Positions 25,373 to 33,650 of a stretch of DNA of 64,000 nt are shown one piece after another. The position numbers and the translations under genes are program-made. The DNA lies in assembly GCA_945883845.1 (NCBI GenBank), contig CAMCYI010000016.1, forward strand, positions 1 through 64,000, in the 5' to 3' direction. How positions within the stretch are numbered: the stretch's first letter is position 1; each line of letters begins with the position of its first letter. This DNA comes from Bacteriovorax stolpii. Lineage in GTDB: Bacteria > Bdellovibrionota > Bacteriovoracia > Bacteriovoracales > Bacteriovoracaceae. The notes under the pieces were generated by a model. It was not told the DNA's origin and did no database searches. It worked only from the letters and a program-made list of their open reading frames with translations.

Positions 25373-27412
25373 TCAGAGTTTTTTAGGATAGAAATTCATC
25401 GGCTGCTTCACTTCAACTGTACCGCCGCCGCTAGGTTCCGGGAAAGCGATCCCCTTCAGAACACCAACAACACATTTCTTAACTTCAGTAGGAAGTCCTG
25501 AGCTGCCATCAACTCCAGCCTGGGCCACGTGCCCGGAAGCTCCAATCGTGAAGTTCAGTTTGATAATTCCCGAAGTTTCTTGCGCGGTTCTTTCCAATTC
25601 TTTCTGATAGCAGTAACGGAACTGCGGAAGATGTTCGAGAAGAATTCTTCTGATGATGTCAGGATCCATTGAGCCTAAGACAATCGTTTCTGAAGGGATA
25701 CCAGCTGTATAAATGGCTTTCTTTGAAGATAGTCCCTCAGCACCTTTCGAAGTACCAAGGACACCTGTTGTGGCGCCTACGAGAGAGCCCTGGTTCGTTG
25801 CAATCCCTGCTGCCTTGATGTTTCCGCTTCCTGAACTCACACCATTATTTGCACCGGCAAACTCACCGCCACCACCCGAAGCACTTTGTGTTCTGACACC
25901 TGAGAGGGAACCACCTTTCGCGACGATGGAAGAAACTGATGAACTGAAATCAGCCGATTTATAAACCTCGACGTGTCCAATTGCATTTGACGGGTTCGCA
26001 GCATAAGCTGTCGGGCCTTTCGTCTTAGAAACTTTTGAAGCACTGGCACTCGTGCTGTTAGACGTCTGGATGGGCTTGGCCATCTGACCTACATCGCGTA
26101 CTTTTTCGGTGCCCTGTTTTACGACAAGTTTTTCTTTTGCCGTTTTCGAGCCTGGATCCGGTTTCTGAGTCTGATCTTTAGTCGTAAGCACGTCAGGTTT
26201 TTCAATCACAGGCTGGTTAGTTTTCGGAATATCTTTTGCCGTTTCTACCTTGTTCGGCGACTTCTGCAGGATTTTTGGTGCGAGATCCGTTTTAGCGACG
26301 GCTTTATTTCTCGATGAAACAAGAGTCTCGCGGTAGAGAATAGTTGCAAGTCGCTCAGGGGCCAGTTCGTCTTTCTTCTCTGGTTCTGGTGGCGCAACAA
26401 AATTCATCCCTACACACAGGGCGATGACGATGAACATGAAGAGGAAAAGATATTTTTGAAATTCCGGATCACGTTTGAGAATGGGAGCGGAGAGAACTTT
26501 TGGAGGTGCGCTTACGTTTCTGACAAAAATCTGCAGATCGCCCTTGTGGAATCTGACGAGATCAGAGCCACTCAGTTCAACGTTGACACCAACGTGACCA
26601 GTATCTTTCTTTCTATCACTCAGGAGGAGTGTGCTGAATCCAGGAATAGAATGAACAACTGCCATGGAGCCGCGGACGTCCACAAATGGAAATTTTTCAT
26701 TTCTCCCAAGATACGGGAACTCGAGTTCTTCGCTCGATGTAATGACACCGGTGATGAAGTAAGTCGATTTCCCTTCCGGTAAGTAATCAATGCTGAAAAT
26801 CTGGTCTTTAAAAAGAATAATAACTTCGACGGCTTGTTTTGCAGACTCGTATTTAAAGATCGGATACAAGTCATCTTTATCCTCAAAGATATACTCACTA
26901 AACTCTGCTTTAGGATCAGATGCGAGCGGATAAACGATTGAGGGAGTTATGTGCTGAGAAACCGAAGGAGCATTTGTGGGAAGAATTTTTGCAACCGAAG
27001 GTTGAGAAATTTCAGGCAGTGGAGGAACAATGACTGATGCTTCACCTTTCTCAGGCTCCAGGGAATCGAGAACCGGCGGTAGTGCCTCGCTGGCAACATA
27101 TCTATGGAAAGTGAATTCAATGTCGGCTAGACGGAACTTATCTCCCACGTGAAGTTCTTTCGCGACGATTCTTTCACCATTCACGTAAGTACCGTTGGTG
27201 GAGTTCATGTCGTACAACATGATTTTAGTGTCAGAGATTTCGAGAACTGCGTGAACTGCAGAGATCGCATCGTGGTTAACACTGAGATCGCAGCTTTCAG
27301 TTCTTCCGAGAAGGAGACGACCTTTTCCAAACACTCCCGAAGTTACCTTCGAAGCTGGTTGAGTCGGACTTACTTCGTAAAGACCTGATTGCCGTTCTTT
27401 TGAAATTTCCAC
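25373..27412 (-). CDS. FHA-transmembrane-TonB-like protein (GltG/AgmX-like)
   Basis: 679 residues starting at a GTG with AAGGGA upstream. Domains in order: an FHA domain (about 20-110) with LLLGRTESC, SAVHAVLE and NSTNGTYVNG, which bind phosphothreonine; a second cytoplasmic beta-rich domain (about 190-310); one transmembrane helix (KYLFLFMFIVIALCVGMNF, about 320); a Pro/Lys/Thr-rich periplasmic linker; a Gly/Ser-rich stretch; and an AgmX/PglI-type TonB-like C-terminal domain (FRYCYQKELER, VKQPMNFYP). This is the plan of Myxococcus GltG, which spans the inner membrane and links the Agl motor to periplasmic Glt proteins. It is the last gene of the Glt-like operon. Confidence 0.88.
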   Translation of the reverse strand: MEISKERQSGLYEVSPTQPASKVTSGVFGKGRLLLGRTESCDLSVNHDAISAVHAVLEISDTKIMLYDMNSTNGTYVNGERIVAKELHVGDKFRLADIEFTFHRYVASEALPPVLDSLEPEKGEASVIVPPLPEISQPSVAKILPTNAPSVSQHITPSIVYPLASDPKAEFSEYIFEDKDDLYPIFKYESAKQAVEVIILFKDQIFSIDYLPEGKSTYFITGVITSSEELEFPYLGRNEKFPFVDVRGSMAVVHSIPGFSTLLLSDRKKDTGHVGVNVELSGSDLVRFHKGDLQIFVRNVSAPPKVLSAPILKRDPEFQKYLFLFMFIVIALCVGMNFVAPPEPEKKDELAPERLATILYRETLVSSRNKAVAKTDLAPKILQKSPNKVETAKDIPKTNQPVIEKPDVLTTKDQTQKPDPGSKTAKEKLVVKQGTEKVRDVGQMAKPIQTSNSTSASASKVSKTKGPTAYAANPSNAIGHVEVYKSADFSSSVSSIVAKGGSLSGVRTQSASGGGGEFAGANNGVSSGSGNIKAAGIATNQGSLVGATTGVLGTSKGAEGLSSKKAIYTAGIPSETIVLGSMDPDIIRRILLEHLPQFRYCYQKELERTAQETSGIIKLNFTIGASGHVAQAGVDGSSGLPTEVKKCVVGVLKGIAFPEPSGGGTVEVKQPMNFYPKKL

Positions 27413-27424
27413 GTCAGTCCCTTG

Positions 27425-27679
27425 TTATCTTATTCCTTCAACCGACTTCCGCATTTCCTGATTGAAGTTCGCTCGCTCAGGAAGACGGTTTTGAAACTCA
27501 TTTCTGACCCGCGGTGAAATCGATAGGTCGCCTGGCGCACCGGACTCACCTTCTACTCCGATTTCATCAAAGTCGAACTTCTCAAATTTTTTATATTCAT
27601 AGCGAATCTTAGTCTTAGCGGAATCAGCAAAAGCCGACGAAGTCAGGACTGCGATCATGATCGCCAGAAGTAATTTCAT
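27425..27679 (-). CDS. Small exported protein in the Glt-like operon
   Basis: 84 residues with a signal peptide (MKLLLAIMIAVLTSSAFA). The mature part is 66 residues and charged (YEYKKFEKFDFDEIG, RVRNEFQNRLPER). ATGA overlaps the stop of the TPR lipoprotein gene, so translation is coupled. Its place between GltE-like and GltG-like genes is where a GltF-type protein sits in Myxococcus, but the sequence alone cannot confirm that. Confidence 0.75.
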   Translation of the reverse strand: MKLLLAIMIAVLTSSAFADSAKTKIRYEYKKFEKFDFDEIGVEGESGAPGDLSISPRVRNEFQNRLPERANFNQEMRKSVEGIR

Positions 27680-28578
27680 TCGACACCCCCGAGAATCTTC
27701 CCGACGGAAGCATAGTATCTCTTTAATTCAGTTGAAGCCGGACTCTGGATGGACAAGAAAGTTTTCCTGGCATCCTCAGGTCGGTTAAGTTTTTTCATCG
27801 TGATCGCCACATTCAAACCAATCTCTGCCTGAGCCCAGTACTTCGCTGGAATACGCTGGAAGAAGGCCATGGCGCTGGCGTAATCAGAAAGCAGAAGATG
27901 ACAGGTCGCCACAGCGTTGAGCAAATCAACATCCGTAGGAGATGTGTTTAACAAACCCTGGAAAATGGGAAGCGCCTGCTGGGCCATGCCGTAAGTGAGA
28001 TAGAGTTTTGCGAGATTGTAGCGCGGAGTTTTTGAGAACCGAGACTGGTTGTACGCGCGCTCAAAAGCAACGAGTGCTTTCTGGTGCTGACCCTGCCGGG
28101 AATACATCACACCTACATTGTTCAGGGCCGGGACGTAATTTGGCTGGATTTCAAGCGCCTTGTTATAGAAGAGGAGAGCTTTCCGGTAAGATCCACTGTT
28201 AAGGTGGCAGTTCGCAATGAGGTTCCAGTACAACGCCACTTTTTGATAACGGTTGAAAACTTTTGAAGCACGGTTGAACGCGCCTTCGTAATCACCCTCT
28301 CGGCAGAGAAGAGAAAGCTCGAGAAGCGGATCAGCGTCTTCTACAAACTGTGTGAGTTCGTCGTCACTGTAGCGATCGAGTGTTTCATCCTGGAGAGCAG
28401 GACTCAATGCCTTAGCAGAGCCTGCGTAGTAGTCCAGGACTTCGTCTGTCTTAAGTTGCTTTTCTTTTTTGAAGGCTTCATTCGGAACAGCCTTTGGAAC
28501 TGCGACAACTGGTTTGCTTTCCGGTGCACTTGCGCAGCCGACAACGAGGAGAAAAATGAATATCGTTAAGAATTTCAT
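27676..28578 (-). CDS. TPR lipoprotein (GltE/AglT-like)
   Basis: 300 residues with a lipoprotein signal and lipobox VVGC (Cys15). From about residue 95 there are at least four TPR units; ALLFYNKALEIQPNYVPALNNVGVMYSRQGQ is the clearest and includes the consensus Gly, Ala and Pro positions. It should sit in the periplasm on the outer or inner membrane as a protein-binding scaffold. It overlaps the genes on both sides by 4 bp. A TPR lipoprotein at this place corresponds to GltE of the gliding machinery. Confidence 0.88.
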   Translation of the reverse strand: MKFLTIFIFLLVVGCASAPESKPVVAVPKAVPNEAFKKEKQLKTDEVLDYYAGSAKALSPALQDETLDRYSDDELTQFVEDADPLLELSLLCREGDYEGAFNRASKVFNRYQKVALYWNLIANCHLNSGSYRKALLFYNKALEIQPNYVPALNNVGVMYSRQGQHQKALVAFERAYNQSRFSKTPRYNLAKLYLTYGMAQQALPIFQGLLNTSPTDVDLLNAVATCHLLLSDYASAMAFFQRIPAKYWAQAEIGLNVAITMKKLNRPEDARKTFLSIQSPASTELKRYYASVGKILGGVE

Positions 28579-31448
28579 TTTTTACCTCCGCGATCCATGA
28601 GGACGACTTCTTTCGAAGGAACGTACCTCTTTTCATTGTCATCACGAGGATAAAGAACGGCGAAGTTCGACCGTGAAAGAATTTTATTTTCATTAATCAG
28701 TTTCCGAATCTCTTCTCTCTGCTTCTGTGCGTTTGAAAGAATGGGATTGTAAACATCTGCCATCGCCTTATTAAAACTTGCGAGGTATTCAGGAGATTTG
28801 CCTTCAGGTACGAATTCCTTGAGGGAATACGCAAAGTCTTCATAGGCCTCGATCACGTATTTGTATGCCTCAACGATTCCTTTTCCAGATCCCGTTTTCT
28901 GAACAGTATTCACTTCGTTCGTGAGCTTGTCGAGGATCTGAAGCTTGAATTTTACACCCGTGTTGAACTCTGACTCCGGAAAGCGTAACGCGACCTGATC
29001 AATTTTATGTTTTTTATCGAGGATAATGCGAATGTGCTTCTGGGCGATAATATCCAGACCTTCAACTGGGACATCCTGTTTATTTTTTCTGGCATCATTG
29101 AAGAACGAAAACTGCTTCGTTTCGATGCTCTTGGCCTGAGTCAGTTCACCAATATTGATGAGTTCCTTACGGTAATCTTCATAAGGCTTGATCAGGAGAG
29201 CATGATTTTTCGGATTTTTTTCAAGTTCAGAGATGGTGGCTTCGTACCTGTCCCACTTCTTCGCCCGGGCCATGTCACGGAGAATTTCAAGAGTCACATC
29301 TGCGAGAACTTTATCTTCAATCGAACACGATTTACCAAAATCCTTGATCTCAACTGCTTTATCGAGGTCACCGTTAGCAAGCGAGATGTAGACAGCATTC
29401 TTAAAGGCCACAGTCTTGTTGATAGAAGACTGCTTACATAGTTTCGTCAGCACACGGTAGGAGAGATCTGCAGACTGGGCAAACTGCTGTCTGAGGAAGA
29501 GGCCCGCAGAGATACTCAGGAAGGAGTCAGCGAATTTGTTAACTTCAGCTTCTTCCATGTCTTTGGCAGCAATGAGGCCCCATTGATAACTTTGCTGACC
29601 GTCCCCGAGTTCGTAGTAGAGAGCAGATAAATTGTAAGCTGCGTTCGTTTTGGCTTTCGGAGTACTATCAGCACTGGTGTAGATCATGTGATAACCCTTG
29701 AGGGCCACACCTTTCTCGCCCTTCTCCAAAGATTCCTGCACACCTTCGATCTGGATCTTTGTCATCAGGGAACGAAGAGCATCGGCATACTTATCAGAGA
29801 CTTTGAACTGACCTTTATTGATCAGGGTCACGTACTCTTTAACTTTCACGTAATTCTTCCGTGAGCGGTAGTACTCCATCACTTTTGCCAGCATCCCTTC
29901 TTGAGTTTTATAATCGTCAGGGTTCTGTTCTGCGAATTGTTCCAGAGTGCGCTCTGCTGCTTCAATGTCACCGCTGTCATACTGGGCGTTGAAAAGTTTC
30001 ACGTAGATGCTCTTGGCCCTTTCCGATTTGCCATCGTTGGCGAGGTAGCGGGTGTAGACCGGAATGTAAAACTTATCCGCACTCGCTTTGCTTAGCCCTG
30101 GTTGCCCTAGAGCAGAGAGCATTCCCTCTAAACTTTGTGTGACGATTTTCTTATTCCCGTCTTTCTTGGCTGCATCGTGAGCTTTGATATACAGGTTCAG
30201 GGCTTTGACAAAAGAAGTCGCAGCGTATGCAGTCTCCCCCTGGAAGAAAGTCTTTTCGGCTTTTTCTCCCGGAGATAACTGTGAAGAAAGTTCGAAGTAA
30301 GCAATCGCCTGCTGTGATTTTTGTTTTTTTACTTTCGCCATGCTGGAGTAAGTATCAGACGCCGTAGCCTTCTGCAGTTCAGCTGCTTTCTTATTCACAT
30401 GGAAAGAAAGCTTTCTCAACTGATCTTCATTCAGCGGTTTCTCGACATGAAGTGCGACGAGTTCCTGGGCAACTTTCAGGTGTTCTGCAATTTTGCTGAA
30501 CTTATCGAACAGTTCGAGCTGAGCCATATAGATTTCAATCTTACGACCGCGGTTTGTTTCTTTTTTCACAACCTGGTCAAGGAGTGACTCGGCTTGAGAC
30601 AGGCGACCCTGAGTGATAATAGATGTGGCAACTTTAATGAATTGTTCAGTGTAGTTGATGCCCTGACTTTCATAGAATTTAACCGCTTCGTTCATCCTGC
30701 CGGCATCAACATAAAAGATACCAATGTCTCTTTCAACATTGGACTTCATATTGATGTATTTCGAGTTCTCACTTTTGCGATGAATCTCCCTCATCTTAGT
30801 GATGGCCTTGTCGTATTGCTTGGTCCGGTAGTATGACCAGGCAAGGTTGAAGGAGTCCTTGGTCCACCACTTTTCATCCATATTGGAGAGGCCCTGTTCA
30901 TAAAGAGGGATGGCTTCGCGGAACTCGTGAGAGTTAAAATAAATATCAGCGAGTGCAAGACGTGCACGGGCGCCAACAGCTGATTTGGGAGACGCCTTTG
31001 CTGCCGCGACTTTGAAAAACCGTAGCGACTCATCGCCTTTACCAAGCTCCCGGCTGTTGTAGGCCAGAATGTAATAAACTTCACCAATGAGTTTATAGTT
31101 AGGGAATTTCTTTGCAACGACCATAGCTGAGTCATTAGCGGCCTGAAAGAAACTAACAGATGTTTTGAAATATTCGTTCTTTCTCAGGTTCACACGCTCC
31201 TCAGGAGGGATCGAGAGATACTGTTCATTCTCAGCTTCACGCCAAAGGCGGGCTTTTTCAAGATTGAGTTCAGCGACTCGCAGAAGAGTATCAGGTGATT
31301 TATAGTCCTGTTGGCGGGCGAGGCGCGAAACTTCCGCGAGTTCCTCGTCAACAATCGAAATGATTTTCTTACGACGGGAATCCAACGACAGTCTCTCACC
31401 GAAAGCTGCCTGCGAAACTAAAAGAAATAAGAGAAGAGACTTTAGCAT
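28575..31448 (-). CDS. Large periplasmic TPR protein (GltD/AgmU-like)
   Basis: 957 residues with a signal peptide (ends AAFG, residue 17). Helical hairpin repeats of TPR type run through most of it (KSAVGARARLALADIYFN, EAIPLYEQGLSNMDEKWW, AYYRT-type spacing). It is one of the largest proteins in the window and should be a periplasmic scaffold. In Myxococcus the large TPR protein GltD/AgmU spans the periplasm and contacts both motor and outer membrane parts. It overlaps the upstream and downstream genes by 7 and 4 bp. The specific GltD name is inferred from size, repeats and order. Confidence 0.85.
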   Translation of the reverse strand: MLKSLLLFLLVSQAAFGERLSLDSRRKKIISIVDEELAEVSRLARQQDYKSPDTLLRVAELNLEKARLWREAENEQYLSIPPEERVNLRKNEYFKTSVSFFQAANDSAMVVAKKFPNYKLIGEVYYILAYNSRELGKGDESLRFFKVAAAKASPKSAVGARARLALADIYFNSHEFREAIPLYEQGLSNMDEKWWTKDSFNLAWSYYRTKQYDKAITKMREIHRKSENSKYINMKSNVERDIGIFYVDAGRMNEAVKFYESQGINYTEQFIKVATSIITQGRLSQAESLLDQVVKKETNRGRKIEIYMAQLELFDKFSKIAEHLKVAQELVALHVEKPLNEDQLRKLSFHVNKKAAELQKATASDTYSSMAKVKKQKSQQAIAYFELSSQLSPGEKAEKTFFQGETAYAATSFVKALNLYIKAHDAAKKDGNKKIVTQSLEGMLSALGQPGLSKASADKFYIPVYTRYLANDGKSERAKSIYVKLFNAQYDSGDIEAAERTLEQFAEQNPDDYKTQEGMLAKVMEYYRSRKNYVKVKEYVTLINKGQFKVSDKYADALRSLMTKIQIEGVQESLEKGEKGVALKGYHMIYTSADSTPKAKTNAAYNLSALYYELGDGQQSYQWGLIAAKDMEEAEVNKFADSFLSISAGLFLRQQFAQSADLSYRVLTKLCKQSSINKTVAFKNAVYISLANGDLDKAVEIKDFGKSCSIEDKVLADVTLEILRDMARAKKWDRYEATISELEKNPKNHALLIKPYEDYRKELINIGELTQAKSIETKQFSFFNDARKNKQDVPVEGLDIIAQKHIRIILDKKHKIDQVALRFPESEFNTGVKFKLQILDKLTNEVNTVQKTGSGKGIVEAYKYVIEAYEDFAYSLKEFVPEGKSPEYLASFNKAMADVYNPILSNAQKQREEIRKLINENKILSRSNFAVLYPRDDNEKRYVPSKEVVLMDRGGKK

Positions 31449-32824
31449 TCAGACCTCAAAGCGAAAACGTAGTCACCAAGCTCATCTGCCCAGAATTCGC
31501 CGTTAAAATTCCAAAAGTACTGTTTGTCGTTACGTTCGATGTACTTCACATCCCCACGCTTGCCACTCGCATTTGTTTCAGTCTGGTAGAGTCTGTCTTT
31601 TTTGAGTGCAAGAACTTCGAGCTTGATGTAACTCATGCTCTGAAAGGCATTGTAAAGTTCTGCATACTTCGAAACGAGACCGGCGCGCACATACGCACCA
31701 ATGGCGAAGCGATATTCTTCAACAACCGTCTGAAGATTTCTTTCGAGACTGTCGCTTGTGCGGTTGTTCTGCATCTGTTTGACTTTCGTCAATTCGTGCA
31801 TCGCTCCTGCAAGGCCACCTTTCATTTCAAGGAAAGCAGCATCCTTACTGACAGATCTCAGGATGTGATCGATCATCTCAGATTGTGCGGGCCGCTTGGC
31901 TTCATGGTCCGCCATAAGGCTAAAATAATAACCATAGTTTTTGCCATGATTCATGAGAAACGAACGAAGATCTTTGGAAGAAGACAGGAGACCAGTATAG
32001 AATTCGTCAGCAGTTTTCTTGGCATCATCATAGAGACACATTTTGAGATATGTCAGTGACTTCAGAACTTCAACTTCAGGTTTGAAAATGAAATCGAATA
32101 CAGGTGCTTTGTATGAAACTAATTTTCCCAGAGTGCGGTTGTAGTTTTTTTCATAATAACTGGTCCAGGCTTCTTCAAAAAGAATCTCCGGCCAGACAAA
32201 AGAGTCTTTAGGAATATCAAGATATGTAAGTTCTGCTTTCTTATAATCTTTTTGTGCGAATTGTGAACGTGCTACACCTGCAACACAATAATCCCGGTTC
32301 GCCTCGAGCTGTTCACGCTGAAGTGTTGTATCAACTTTGCCCATGCGGTAGTCAGAAGTACGGATACAGTCTTTAAACGCACTGATGGCAGAGTCATTCT
32401 CATTAAGGCTACCGTAAATAGTTCCCATCATGTGAGCAATGAAAGGATAAGAAGGGTGATCGCCAGAAACTCCCTTGAGTTCTCCAAGAGCGTTTTGAAA
32501 CTTCCCTTTCTTCATCATTCTCTTTGCAAGAATATATCTGATATTAGGAGAGCGTGATCTGCTGAGAACATTTTCAGGAAGAGATTCAAATACTTTTACA
32601 CCTGTATGGGAAATTAGCTTATCAAAAGCGGCTTCTGTTCCGGAATCCAGCTGACCATTGTGTTTTACCAGGTAGTCTTTCATCCATGGAACGACTGAGA
32701 AATAATAGCCATCGTTGACGAGTTCAATAATCGTTGATCTGTAATTGCTGAGATTGGCGTCTGCAGCGACAGAGAAACTCATTATCGAAAGTAAAAAGAC
32801 CGTTGGTAATATTTTCGAGAACAT
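31442..32824 (-). CDS. Exported TPR-like protein (GltC-like)
   Basis: 460 residues with a signal peptide ending VAA (residue 21). Tandem helical repeats are visible (GTIYGSLNENDSAISAFKDC, KKAELTYLDIPKDS), so it is probably a periplasmic protein-protein interaction module. Position between the outer-membrane barrel and the large TPR protein, with overlapping coding regions, suggests it bridges them, as GltC does in Myxococcus. The family assignment is by context. Confidence 0.82.
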   Translation of the reverse strand: MFSKILPTVFLLSIMSFSVAADANLSNYRSTIIELVNDGYYFSVVPWMKDYLVKHNGQLDSGTEAAFDKLISHTGVKVFESLPENVLSRSRSPNIRYILAKRMMKKGKFQNALGELKGVSGDHPSYPFIAHMMGTIYGSLNENDSAISAFKDCIRTSDYRMGKVDTTLQREQLEANRDYCVAGVARSQFAQKDYKKAELTYLDIPKDSFVWPEILFEEAWTSYYEKNYNRTLGKLVSYKAPVFDFIFKPEVEVLKSLTYLKMCLYDDAKKTADEFYTGLLSSSKDLRSFLMNHGKNYGYYFSLMADHEAKRPAQSEMIDHILRSVSKDAAFLEMKGGLAGAMHELTKVKQMQNNRTSDSLERNLQTVVEEYRFAIGAYVRAGLVSKYAELYNAFQSMSYIKLEVLALKKDRLYQTETNASGKRGDVKYIERNDKQYFWNFNGEFWADELGDYVFALRSEC

Positions 32825-32862
32825 CCGTGTTCCCCTTTTTTTTTAAAAAAAATTCGTAAAAT

Positions 32863-33573
32863 TTAGAACGAGTAGTTCAGGCCAATGCCGAAGTCGTAAC
32901 TAGAAAACAGGATGCTGGCTTTTGTAGCTGCAGTATTTGGATTATTACCCTGTCTTTTAGTTTTCTTCGCATTATAATGAAGACCAGTCATATCCATACG
33001 GATACTCCAGTTTTCATTTACGTAAAAACGCAAACCAGTATCCCAGGCTAGACCCATATTATTTTCGCTGGTCAAAGTATTAGGCTCACCCGATTCAAAT
33101 TTCTTTCTGTTATCAAGAGTTGTTATGCTCGCCGGGCCTGCTCCCAGCATCCAGTCAAAATAAAAGATCCGGTTAAAGGTGTTGATCTTTGAATAGAACG
33201 GTGACCACATCACCATTGCGGTCATGTAAGAATCAACTTTCCTGTAAAAAGGAACTGTACTCTGCTCTCTGACACCTTTTGCAGTGTCATTCTCATTGCC
33301 GGTATTTTTCCCATAAACAAATTCAATGCCCCAATCTTCTCTGAAGAAGTAACCACCGCGTGCTGTTCCACCGTATGAATCAATGAATGCACCACTGACG
33401 GTTTTTACACCTGTGGCACCAAGATAGACTCGTCCATCTTTTCGAAATTTTCGGTTTTGAAGAACATAAATTTCTTTGTCCTTATCCAACCAGGAAAAAT
33501 GATAAAGGGATTTTTCATCGGCCATTGCGGCCATTGAAATGAGGGACACAATCAGCAATACAATTTTTTTCAT
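32863..33573 (-). CDS. Outer-membrane beta-barrel protein (GltA/GltB-like)
   Basis: 236 residues with a signal peptide (ends MAAMA). Alternating hydrophobic strands (GARGGYFFREDWGIEFVYG-type, NWSIRMDMTGLHYNA) end in the terminal Tyr-Ser-Phe after GIGLNY, the aromatic C-terminus read by the BAM complex. It is the first gene of the Glt-like operon, 38 bp before the next gene. ATG 33573 is chosen over an upstream GTG (33585); GAAGAG lies before it. A barrel at the head of this gene set fits the surface-side component of the Glt complex. Confidence 0.85.
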   Translation of the reverse strand: MKKIVLLIVSLISMAAMADEKSLYHFSWLDKDKEIYVLQNRKFRKDGRVYLGATGVKTVSGAFIDSYGGTARGGYFFREDWGIEFVYGKNTGNENDTAKGVREQSTVPFYRKVDSYMTAMVMWSPFYSKINTFNRIFYFDWMLGAGPASITTLDNRKKFESGEPNTLTSENNMGLAWDTGLRFYVNENWSIRMDMTGLHYNAKKTKRQGNNPNTAATKASILFSSYDFGIGLNYSF

Positions 33574-33650
33574 TATACTCTTCACTTGTTAGAACTTATT
33601 TCTCTATTCTTAAATTCTAACATTCTTCGGAGTGACTGCAAGTGATTGGA

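Noticed and set aside
26130..27000. Pro/Lys/Thr-rich stretch of the FHA protein as a tandem repeat
   Set aside because: Composition is biased but no repeating unit is exact; it is a periplasmic linker.
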